This document shows, in pieces, positions 21,737 to 31,395 of a DNA stretch of 64,000 bases. Positions within the stretch are counted from its first letter, which is position 1. Every line of letters begins with the position of its first letter. The stretch is from Cladochytrium replicatum (taxonomy: Eukaryota > Chytridiomycota > Chytridiomycetes > Cladochytriales > Cladochytriaceae), in contig JAHLKD010000035.1 in assembly GCA_025526935.1 (NCBI GenBank), positions 62,001 to 126,000 on the forward strand, given 5' to 3'. Below the pieces are notes generated by a model, which worked only from the letters and a program-made list of their open reading frames with translations, did no database searches and had not been told where the DNA came from. Position numbers and translations under genes: made by a program.

Positions 21737-22957
21737 TCATGCGTTCGTGTCTTCCTCCATGTCATCATCGTCTTGAAGCGAAGCCTGACAGGAACTCGTC
21801 GTTAGCGTTCACAAAGGCACGAACTTACCACCTCCATTCTCACCTTTGCGAGACGCTCTGCTTCATCAGCAATACCCTTTGGCACAAATTCGTGCTGTCC
21901 ACCTGACGCCTCGCAAATCCAGCTCAGTTCAAGCTCAAAGTCTTTGTCCTTAACATCATCATGAACAGTGTAGATGCTATATACGAAAAATCAAAAATCA
22001 GCTTCCAAATCCACGTTTTACGCATTCTGAAGAAACCAACATGCGTGCCGCGTGCTTGACTGCCTCCTCAACCGTCATATCCGAAAGCTTGAGTTTCTCA
22101 AGCTCAGTCTTTGCAACCTGCTTCCCTTTTCCAACCGCGCAAGCATAGTAACCCTGTGGTGCCGCCCCCAACAAATTCAACAAAATAGACATGAAAATGC
22201 GGTGATAAGTACGCACATTGTACACTCCAGAAGGCTCAATCATGAATAGACCGGGGCCAGTTTGGTCCATCACACCGACGATCGCTGCAACGCCGAACGG
22301 CCGAACGTAGGAGTATAGCGTGTAAGCCTGTACATATTGCGCCATACGCTCCGCAATAACCTTTTATGATAAATTCAACATCAGCAAACTTAACCCAGTT
22401 AAAATCGGGGACGTACGGCAGCAGGTGCTGGTGACTTGTAAATGTCACGGTAGTTTTTTGCTTCCGACTGTGCACGGTTGACGAGGTGCCTTCCGTCCGC
22501 CACCAGTCCCGCAGTAGCCTAATGCGAGAGCAATAGAAAGCGAACGAAGGAATAGAGCGAGGTGATCAGTATTTGAAAAATCCCTTAGGCCGGTGCGAAT
22601 TTCTCACAATTCCAACGTGGCGATCTGCAGACATGATGCGCTTGTTCGAGTTCTTTACGAGCAGCTTCGAAGGAACGAGTTTCTCGACAGCAAGCACAAC
22701 ACCGTCCTTCACCCTCAATCCAATGCACGTCCTTTGGCCAAAATTGAATCATGAGAAATTGCGATGTTTCGGTACGTCATTTTGTGGCATACCCAGAGTT
22801 GTCGACCGCCTTGAATGCATATTCAACTTGGAACACTCTTCCATCTGGAGAGTACGTGGACGCCGAGAGGTCGTACTGTATATAGTGAATCGGTAAGCCA
22901 TTGACAATTTAGCGAAATCCCTTCCGAATCACACACTCCAGTGCCAATGGAAGACAT
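21737..22957 (-). CDS. PSMA3: 20S proteasome subunit alpha type-3 (Pre10)
   Basis: Eight exons: 22957-22937, 22875-22793, 22731-22608, 22518-22417, 22360-22217, 22153-22041, 21976-21829 and 21784-21737; product 260 residues. The first exon codes only 'MSSIGTG', joining '[20 protein letters not shown]', the alpha-subunit H0 signature. Further matches are '[13 protein letters not shown]', '[19 protein letters not shown]' and '[18 protein letters not shown]'. The tail is acidic, as in animal alpha-3 and yeast Pre10. It forms part of the outer heptameric ring that gates the proteolytic chamber. The exon 6 donor is a weak GTTGGT, but it restores the conserved 'IIYTVHD'. The last intron is only 44 nt. 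Confidence 0.95.
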
Positions 22958-23793
22958 CTTCGAGCGATCGGACTGTGCGTATGGTGTGGAGAGCGGGAGA
23001 CGCGTCACCAACGAAAATAGAAAGAGTGTACAAATCTGAATCGGGATTATTTGGACTACACGGAACAGAATGAAGTGGAGAGAATGCGATTTTTATGTCA
23101 TTTTGCAGCACTGGCAAAAGAGGTTACTGTAGTGAGCGCAGGGGTCAAGCCCTGAAGTGGCAGAAATCGCATGGATTATGCCAGCTGATGCTGGGTATGA
23201 TCTGTTCAGAGACAGATAGAAGATGATCAGCCTGTCTCTCAGTGCTACAACACCATCAAGATAAACGAAAATGTGACTCTTTTTCCGTTTGTTAAAGGAA
23301 AGGCATCTGCCTTTAGTTCCCAACATATCAATACGAGGTGGTCCAAAAATGGTAGCCGCTGGAACCGTGGACGCCTTCATCGCGATCTGGAAATTCATGA
23401 CCTGCAAACTCCGCAAGGATTTCAAATACCAGGCAGGTCCCAGAACGGGAAGATCATGGTACCTCTCCAGCCCACTGTTTCGCAAAATCGGATGACCTTG
23501 GCATTTTCAAGGTATGGAAAGTTCAAATTGGAACATGTATTTGACTCGTCACTGCACACAGCCAAGGCGTTAGGTCCGTACGTTGCTGTCTGTTGTCAAG
23601 CTTCGACCATACTGTTAGGTAAGCCTCAAATTTTCTTATTTACGGCTAACCAGTTTGGAAAAATGTGGAAGCCCTGACTTGACAAACAGATCCGTCATAT
23701 TTTCTTAAATTGCCGTCAAATTCAAAAAAATAGAAACTGAAAATCAAAAACAACACCGATTCATCCGCGCCATTATCCATCACGTGTGCAGTG
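22958..23793. other. Intergenic, no convincing gene
   Basis: A plus-strand frame at 23273-23677 (134 codons) and a minus-strand frame at 23093-23485 overlap. Neither matches a family or shows clear splice logic. One may be a relic. The region also holds the promoters of PSMA3 (minus) and the APD-like gene (plus). Confidence 0.4.
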
Positions 23794-25243
23794 ATGCCCC
23801 TCTCGCTCTTGGGCAGATTGTGTGCAACCGTGTGTACAGGTGCCGTACTGGCCGCGGGGGTGCTGCTCATCATAACTCCGCTGGGTGAAGTTCACAATCT
23901 GAGTGTCGCGGTATGTTAATGACTGGCTAAAATTTGATCTCGTTCTCAAATCTGCCAATCAGACGGGCTTTCGTCGCCTCATTGTTCTTGACAACCCAAG
24001 ATACTCGGAAGTGTCTGTCACACTCCCTGGTCTCAGCACAGGCGTCTCCGCTTACCTGTTTGATTCGCGACCAGCTGTGGATCTATCCATTCGCCTCCCC
24101 GAAATATCTTATCACGTTAATTTTGAAGGTTTGGGACATTCACCTGGTGAGCTTTCAAAAAAAATTGAGCTTTGACTTTCACCAGGCAAGAATTTTCACC
24201 ATGTTCGATACGACCTCCTTCCTGGCTCCCTGGTTTCCGTCAAATGGATCCTAGAGCTGTAGGGGTTCAAAACACGAAAAACTTGATCGTCTCGCAAACT
24301 CACCTTCCTATTAAGACCAACCAGCAATGTGTTTCCAAAGCACATCCAATTCACTATTCTACGAGGCGAGCGCGCCTTCTCGCGCTTCAACAGCGGTCGT
24401 CCGGCGGACCCCGCGATGATCTTGCACAGCGAGTCCATCCCCGTCAAGTTTCCGAACCGAAGGGGACATTTTGATTTCTATGCTCCGCAGGTGCCGTGGG
24501 ACTCGCCCACAATTGACGACGACGCGCACTTCTTCGTATTTACTACAAAGGATCCAAAGCAGCCTATCTTGGGAACGATCACGTACAATGTTTTGGCAAA
24601 CATGTACAGCACAATGAGACCTTCCCCGATTCAACGGTGTGTGCCGTTCAACCGACGACCACGAGCACGCGTGCTTGAAGCCGACGCGACCGATCAGCCA
24701 GCTGAAGTCGATGTTACAAATCAGCAAGATGCGCTCGACGTCCAATCATGTTCCTTCTCGCTCGAGCGAGACGAGAACCTGCCTCCAATTCCATACTACC
24801 TCCTCATTGTTGCCCAAAAGGACCTCCCCCCCACTCATCTCCTCGACTTTATCGTCACATACGTCCCGACCCAATTCGCAGAGAGGCTGGTCTACTATGC
24901 GCCATGGGCCCTCGGGATCAGCTTCGCCGTTGGTGTGCTTACGTGTGCCGGGTGGCTCGAATGGCTATTTGTGTGGATCCAGTCTTCCTTAGTTATTGTT
25001 TTAGGCTCTTGTTTTGTACTATGTTGCGGGTGTGGGATGTGCGTGTTTGAGAGTTTCAGAAGACCGGGGACGGATGAAGCTGTTGCTGAAGAAGGACGTG
25101 TGTTCATACCTCCTCCTGTGCCACCACATGAGCAGACGCCCTTGGTGAGAGGACGAGGAAACTTCGGGGAAGCACCGCCGAGCTACACTCCTCCACGAGG
25201 GGGGAGTACACCGGCAGCACCTCAAAGAAAGATACCGGGGTGA
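23794..25243 (+). CDS. APD1-4-like two-span membrane protein with PPxY tail
   Basis: Exons 23794-23910, 23963-24146, 24186-24258 and 24316-25243 give 433 residues. The intron at 24147-24185 is only 39 nt. A hydrophobic segment near residues 10-35 and a second around 330-370 ('ISFAVGVLTCAGWLEWLFVW' and on) bracket a luminal or extracellular domain. Inside it, 'VRYDLLPGSLVSVKW' and 'IQFTILRGERAFSRF' resemble the N-terminal domain of plant APD1-4 ubiquitin ligases ('LN.GS.V.I.W...' then 'VI.G...'). The cytosolic tail shows Cys residues ('CCGCGMCVF') but no RING spacing. It is Pro-rich with 'PPSY', a PPxY motif of the kind that binds WW domains of Rsp5/Nedd4 ligases. The APD relation is by pattern only. 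Confidence 0.75.
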
Positions 25244-27100
25244 TTGACTGAAGAGATTTGGCTAATTTTTTTGGCATGCACATTGTTCGTTTATAGTGGA
25301 TATAGCCTCTTATCAACTATGTATCTTGAAGTCAGTCATTTTTTCTATACACATAGACAGTAATCATGAGTATCAGTTGTCTCAAGTTTAGTGTCATATC
25401 TCAGTGCGACTGTTTCGGCCTCTTATTCCTGCTGAATCTTGAAACCCTGTCATCTTCTATGTACACACGATAAGTAAAATCTTTATGATAGGATTATCGT
25501 GCTGGCATCGCTGTTCATCCTTCTGTCAACGCCAGTTTAATCTCACATCAATGTTCTCTTAAGCAAGGACTTGCTATTCAGAAATACCCCAAACATTCAG
25601 AGATAAGCCTTTCAGTTTCAGAATTTTCCTTTTATTATGGCCTTCTCAACAATTCAGGCATGCTGAGCACGTCTCCGCAATGTTCAACATTGAATTGGCA
25701 CTGGTGTCCACTAAAAGCCGATTTTTTTGCGCACATTGGATAAAGTTGTACCTGAACACAACACGATGAATGACATTCAAAATAAAACATCGCCATTTTC
25801 GCCTTCGAATCCCATGCGTTCCCAGACTCAGCGACGAGTTTTCGATCAAGATCCCCCTCTGAAGTACGGGGGAACAAGGGCGAGACGTCATGCTTGAGTC
25901 TCTGCTCCAGAAAAAGAGAGATGCAAACTGTGTGGGAGTTGTATAGGCAAACGGATGAAGAGCTATGAAGTTGCGACAGGGAATATCACCCTCGCATTTG
26001 AAGATGTCACGCAAAAGAGCTGGATCTGCTGATTGTGGCTTACGGTGATGATGGCCGGGATTGTTGATGCATGAGTACAAAGTATCATGGAGGATTGCTT
26101 TACGGCAGTGACTCTAACCTTTGAGTTTGGGAGTAGACTGGTTGTCTGAATCAGAATCAACATCCATGTCGTCTGTTTTGTTCACCTTGGCTGCATTGCC
26201 TTTGGGTTTCTGTGTGTTCAATTTTGATTTGATGTTCAGCGTACATTTTGGCTGAATGCGGCCTTTCTGACCACCGAAGGTACACATAATGTTCTTGCGG
26301 TCACTAGTCTAGTTCGTGATGGCTTTGTGTGATCTTGTACAGTTCGACATCTTCTCCTTAGTCCCCAACATCTTTTATTGAAAGCGACACTCAGTATTGT
26401 ATGAGGTTTGGGGGCATCTGATGAAGAACAGAGGGATCCACGGGATTGACGCCAGCTTTAACAAGAGATTTGAGCTTGACCTTAGCTGAGCGTGCGTGAC
26501 CTTTGATGTGCTGTCCTGAACCATGATTTTTGTCACTTCTAGTTGAACAAGGGTTTCGAACTTTGTTAGCATTGCAAGTATAGTCCGCTTGTCGTGATCC
26601 GCTACTCAAACTGGTGGGTTTCCCTGTGCAGCCACGTGCTATTCTCTTGTGTCGTTCATGACGATTTGACGACCCATGAATCTCTGAAGAGCTGGTAAAT
26701 CCAGTCATTCCCTTTTTAACTTGGCAATGACCCTCTCCAATAAATCTCCAATGACATCATCACTTGCTGTCATCTTCAATTTTGTCTGGATAGAATCATG
26801 AAACAAATAGCAAATGATTGAACAGATTGGGCATTCTAACTAGAAAGTCGATGAGGTGGTCGAAGGAAAATATTTGGAAAACAGCTTCTGTTCTATAGAA
26901 TAGATGAGCAATTCGATAGCCTTGCTACACGTGGTTAGGGGACGACGGCGATTCCTACTAGAAGTGATAAAAGCAGGCAGGAGAAACTGCTCATTAACAA
27001 GCTTGAGGATCTGACTATGCATATTGAAAGTTATTTACCTTTCAAGAAAATAAGTCATTATTAGAGACGGGTAAAAACAAAGCGATGTCAAGAAAATATG
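25244..27100 (-). other. Possible unrecognised multi-exon gene on the minus strand
   Basis: Minus-strand pieces look coding but are short. One at about 26780-26710 reads 'KMTASDDVIGDLLERVIAKL'. One at 26708-26391 is Ser/Lys/Arg-rich. One at about 26290-26120 has 'MCTFGGQKGRIQPKC' followed by a Lys-rich and then an acidic 'DDMDVDSDSDNQ' segment. The mixed basic and acidic patches suggest a nuclear protein. I could not join exons or name it, and chance frames c­annot be ruled out. 25244-25640 shows no coding signal. Confidence 0.3.
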
Positions 27101-27166
27101 TCAGTATTGGAGATGGGTAAAAACAATCCGACGATGATAGTGGCACATGATGGAAAGTACATTTTT

Positions 27167-27238
27167 TGCCGTTGGGCGGAATCGAACCGCCGTCATTTCG
27201 GCCACAACGAAATATGATAGCCACTACACTACAACGGC
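27167..27238 (-). tRNA. tRNA-His (anticodon GTG)
   Basis: On the minus strand the 5' acceptor strand GCCGTTG pairs with CAACGGC at the 3' end. The D-arm is followed by an anticodon loop TTGTGGC with anticodon GTG. The T-arm is GGCGG/TTCGATT/CCGCC and the discriminator is A. No intron is present. A single G-1 is normally added to tRNA-His by Thg1. Acceptor, anticodon and T stems all close, so the call is firm. A LINE fragment begins within about 40 bp of its 5' end. Confidence 0.95.
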
Positions 27239-27274
27239 TGCAATTCTTTTTGTTCAACTTTTAAACCATATTTT

Positions 27275-29215
27275 TTGTTCAGGTTTGTCGCCCTCTGCCT
27301 GGATGCTGGCTTGTTGTTACCTGTTTGGAAGAATAAGGGTTCCATTGGTGATATTAGTCAGTACCACCCCATTACTTTAACCAATGTTGATAGAAAAATC
27401 TTTGAGCGTACCCTGCTTCCTATGCTTGTAGCTTATGTTGGTAAACTTGACCCCACCCAAGCTGGTTTCCAGGCCAATCGTTCAGGTGTTGAGCGTGTTT
27501 TTGCATTAGATGCTACCCTTCGACGAGCTTCCTGCACTGCTCTGCCTTATTGTGTTACTTTCTTATATATTAAAGCAGCGTATGATACTGTGCATAGGCC
27601 TCTTTTGTGGGAACGTCTTCGTCAATTTCCCAGAATTCCAAACCGTTTGATCTCTGTTTTGATGAGTATGTTTGATCATTGTTCTTCTCAGGTTGTTATA
27701 GAGAATCGTGCTTCTGATTTGTTTTTGCTTCCACGAGGTCTTTTTCAAAGTTCTGTTTTGTCTCCGTTCTTGTACTCAGTTTTCATCAATCCTTTAGCAC
27801 AGCTCCTTCGTCGTGAATCCTCTCATCTTGCTAGGTTTTCTTATAATACTCCTGTTTTCAATTCGTTGTTTTTTGCTGATGACATAGCTTTGTTTTCTGC
27901 CACCCCTGAGCAAGCCCAACGTGCATTGAAAATTTGTGAAGATTTTGCTTTAGCTTCTCATTTTGTGTTTTCACCTTCAAAGTGTGCTGTGTTATCTTCT
28001 CAACGGTTACCCACCCCCTTGAAGCTTCATGGCTCTCCCCTCCCTGTCGAGGTTTCATTTAGATACCTGGTCACTATTTTACTATTGCAGGGTTTGATCT
28101 TGCTGCAACTATTGATCATCGCTTAGAGAAAGCTCGTGCCTCATTGCATCTTTTTGCACCTTATGTCTCGTACTTTGGTGGGTCTGCTCCTCGTGTTGCC
28201 AGGTTGTTGTTTTTGTCTTTTATTAGACCTTCACTTGAGTTTGGTTTAGCACTTATTCGGCCTTCCACTGCTCAGCTTCAGGTACTCGAGCGTTTTTGTT
28301 ATCATGCACTGTGTCGTCTGTTTTCGACAGCCCAGACCACTTCGCGTGTTGGTTTGTTGCTGTTTGCGCAAATTCCTACTTTTGAGTTCAGGCTGAAGTA
28401 CCTTCAGGCACGTATGTTTGCTCGCTGGTCTAGTGATTCCAGCCCTCTGTTACCAGCTGCTGTGTTGCAATTCTCTCGGTCATATCCAGTTGGTTATGGT
28501 TCATCTCCTTAATTTTTCCGCTTGTCACAATGATCTCATTGTTCCTATGCCTGTTGTGCCCCCACTTCATCCGTTGATGTTGCATTTTCAGTCTTTAGCT
28601 GTTGCGCCTAATGGACCAATTGCAGTTTCGTTTGCCCCTGTCCGCAATTTGAAACTTCGTCACCCTTTGTTGCTACCCCCACACCAACATCTCCCAACAG
28701 TATGTCTTCGTTTGTTCCTGCTATATCGGCTTGGCCGCCTGTTTCCAAACCCCCGACCTTGTTGTAGGAACTGTCATGATGGCCCTGAAGTGTCGCGTGC
28801 CCATGTCTCTGTGTGTCTACATTTGCGTGCTAGTTTGTCTGCTACTTTTGATTTAGGCCCGCCTGACGATCCCCGCCTACCTCTTGACATTGCAATTGAT
28901 ATGCTTTCACCACGGCCTTTTTATCCTTCGCCTGCCTTTTCCCAGTGGGTTCTTGTTCTTCGTGCACTTAACCACATTTGGTCAAACTGTCTTGGTTATG
29001 ACCTAGTTTTGTCTCCAGCTCCTGATTGTATCTTGTCTGCTTTTGTTGATTTGGATATGCCTGAGTGTTTTGAAACATTTTACTTTTCCTACGGCTCGCA
29101 CGGCTCCCCATGTGCTGCCAATTTACGTGTATTTTTACACTTGTATTTGGATTTTGCACCAGCGGGTGATATGTATTGGTTGGACAATAAATACATATTA
29201 TGAAGTTCAAAAAAA
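27275..29215 (+). mobile_element. LINE (non-LTR retrotransposon) reverse transcriptase, 5'-truncated and mutated
   Basis: Frames 27275-28126, 28144-28512 and 28418-29203 are consecutive parts of one LINE ORF2 split by frameshifts. RT blocks are visible: 'YHPITLTNVDRKIFER', 'DPTQAGFQANRSGVERV', 'LYIKAAYDTVHR', 'RGLFQSSVLSPFLYSVFINP' and 'FFADDIALFS'. Motif A normally carries a catalytic Asp where this copy has Tyr ('FLYIKAAYD'). 'RGLLQG' has become 'RGLFQS'. The C-terminal 'CRNCHDGPEVSRAHVSVC' is the Cys/His knuckle typical of LINEs. Endonuclease and ORF1 are missing. An A-run near 29209 ends the copy. It is dead. Confidence 0.85.
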
Positions 29216-29219
29216 AATT

Positions 29220-29906
29220 TCTTCATCTGCCTATGGTTCTATACCTGCTAGCTTTGCTCCCCTTGCATCTGCACACCCTCATGTGCTAGCAATTGCTCCT
29301 CCATGCATCCCTATTTCGTCAATCTTGAGGCTTCTGCAGTATCGTCTTGGACGTTTGTTTTATCACCCCCGCAAGCAGTGTTGTCGCTGCCGCACTGCAA
29401 ATCTCTCTAGATCTCATGTTTCAGAATGTTTGCGTCTTGACCTAATGTTGCCTCCTGTTCCTGTTCCTGTTTTCCTGTTCCTGTTCCTGTTTTACAACTT
29501 CCGCTTGACGTTGCAATTGGTAGCCTTCGTCCCCTTCGCATTGTCAACCCAGCAAATCTTGCACCGTGGTATCTAGTTTTTCGTTGTCTTCATAAGATTT
29601 AGCTTCACTGTATGGGTCTGCCATTAGAAGTTTCTCCCCCAGACTCCCTCTTTGGCCCTGCATTTGTGGATCTTTAATATTTTCTTTTTTCATTATTTTT
29701 TACTCACCTGTTTTTTTGACACCTTAGCAGTATCTGACAGGTAGCAATAGGTTTGAGTTTACATTCTCTGTTTTGCTTTGTTGCTTTTCCTTATGCTGCG
29801 CGCGCTTCCCTATGTGCTGGTCCATGACCATTTTGTAAGGCACTTTGGGTGTTGTTTTTGGTTATGCATTGTATGTGCAAAATAAATAATAATATTGTTA
29901 AAAAAA
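29220..29906 (+). mobile_element. Second LINE 3' fragment with 3' UTR
   Basis: The start (29230-29440) repeats the LINE C-terminal domain ('YRLGRLFYHPRKQCCRCRTA', 'SRSHVSECLRLD'), diverged from the copy upstream. It is followed by a T-rich 3' UTR ending 'caaaataaataataatat' and an A-run near 29900. It lies directly behind the first copy in the same orientation. Confidence 0.7.
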
Positions 29907-30620
29907 CTTTCTGCCATTAGTAGTTTGTAATCCAGACTCCCTCTTTGTCCCTGCATTTGTGGATCTTTAACGTTTTCGTTTTTTTCATTATTTTTTACTT
30001 ACGTGTTTTTTTTGGCACCTTAGCAGTATCTGGCGGGTAGCCAAAGGTTCGAGTTTACTTTCTCTGTTTTCTTTGTTGCTGTTCCTTATGCTGTGCATGC
30101 TTCCCTGAAACATAAAGAGATGAACCACAGCCGACTGGAGATGACCAATAGAATGGCAACACAGCAGATGGCAACAGAGGGCTGGAATAACTAGACCAGC
30201 GAGCAAACATATGTACCCGAAGGTACTTCAGCCTGAACTCAAATTTAGGAATTTGCGCAAACAGCAACAAGCCAACACGTGAAGTGGTAGGCAAAAACAA
30301 ACAACGCAGTGCATGATAACAAAAATGCTCGAGCACCTGAAGCTGAGCAGCAGAAGGCCAAATAAGGTGCAAGACCAAACTCAAGTGAAGGTCAAATAAA
30401 AGACAGAAACAACAACCTGGCACAAGAGGAGCAGACCCACCAAAGTACGAGACATAGGTGCAAAAGGATGCAATGCGACACAAGCTTTATCTAAGCGATG
30501 ATCAATAGTTGCAGCAAGATCAAACCCTGCAACAGTAAAATAGTGACCAAGGTAACAGGGAGGGCAGAGCCATGAAGCTTCAAGGGGGTGGTGAGACGAC
30601 AACACAGCACACTGTTAAAT
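29907..30620 (-). mobile_element. LINE fragments: duplicated 3' UTR and inverted RT piece
   Basis: 29910-30100 (plus sense) repeats the 3' UTR at 29610-29800, for example 'ctgcatttgtggatcttta' and 'accttagcagtatctg' in both. 30105-30605 is the reverse complement of roughly 28010-28510 of the first LINE, with frames for 'FDLAATIDHRLDKA' and 'EFRLKYLRVHMFARWSS' on the minus strand. The junction of the two pieces is near 30105. Confidence 0.7.
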
Positions 30621-30780
30621 TCTGTGTATCCTTGGAGGGCTTACCTATTATTTTGCACAATAAGTTTTTTCTCTTGGGCTTGACAGTTTTTTATGCTATT
30701 GCTTGAGTATGTTTTGGGCAGTCATACTGTTTATTTTCTTTATTGTCATTCTTGAATGTACTTGTTATGGTGTGTGAATT

Positions 30781-30927
30781 TCTGTGTGGGAATATTCTGT
30801 GTGGGAATGTTCTGTGTGGGAATATTTAGTGCGGGTTCCTTGAGACAGTGGAACAAACCAAACACTCACACACCACAGGTTTTAATATAGGAGACAGTGG
30901 AACAAACCAAACACTCACACACCACAG
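30781..30927. repeat. Short tandem repeats
   Basis: Three units of 'tctgtgtgggaat' (about 15 bp spacing) lie at 30781-30825. A 36-bp unit beginning 'agacagtggaacaaacc' and ending 'cacaccacag' occurs at 30843-30878 and again at 30892-30927 with identical sequence. This is probably part of an LTR or element end. Confidence 0.8.
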
Positions 30928-31020
30928 TCTTCCTGGTTAGGCAATCCCAGCCTTGATTTGTATTAGCCACAGAGTGCTTGTGTGCAAACAAAGGAATTTG
31001 CTTTATCATCACCCCATATT

Positions 31021-31120
31021 CAACTGGGCCAAGATACAGAACCTGGAGCTGTTGTGCTAGCTAAAGTACAGCTAAAGACGCCTTACCGCTGCTAGAAGAA
31101 GCCCTTGGTTTTTAACAGGT
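31021..31120 (+). repeat. LTR-like end, plus orientation
   Basis: A stretch of about 100 bp ending 'cccttggtttttaaca' is repeated in reverse complement at 33644-33735, at roughly 85% identity by eye. A primer-binding-like 'ggtggtggcttcatcc' follows directly, as expected downstream of a 5' LTR. The left edge of the LTR is not defined. Confidence 0.6.
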
Positions 31121-31395
31121 GGTGGCTTCATCCAGGACCCACCAGTTTGGACCTTTTTGTGCGTTCACTCAGGAACGTATTACCGGCTACACAAACACTT
31201 CCCTGATTACTCAGAATTACGGGCGATCAGTTTCGATTATTTTACGCATTTTTCTGAGCAAAATATGTCGACAACTTCGAGGGCTTGTTGGACAGCCTTT
31301 GGAACCTCGGGAACGATTGCGATTGCGGCATCTTGCGGAGCGCTTGGAGGAACCTTGCGATGCGTGGAGGAATGTGTTTTTGTTGATGTATTCAT

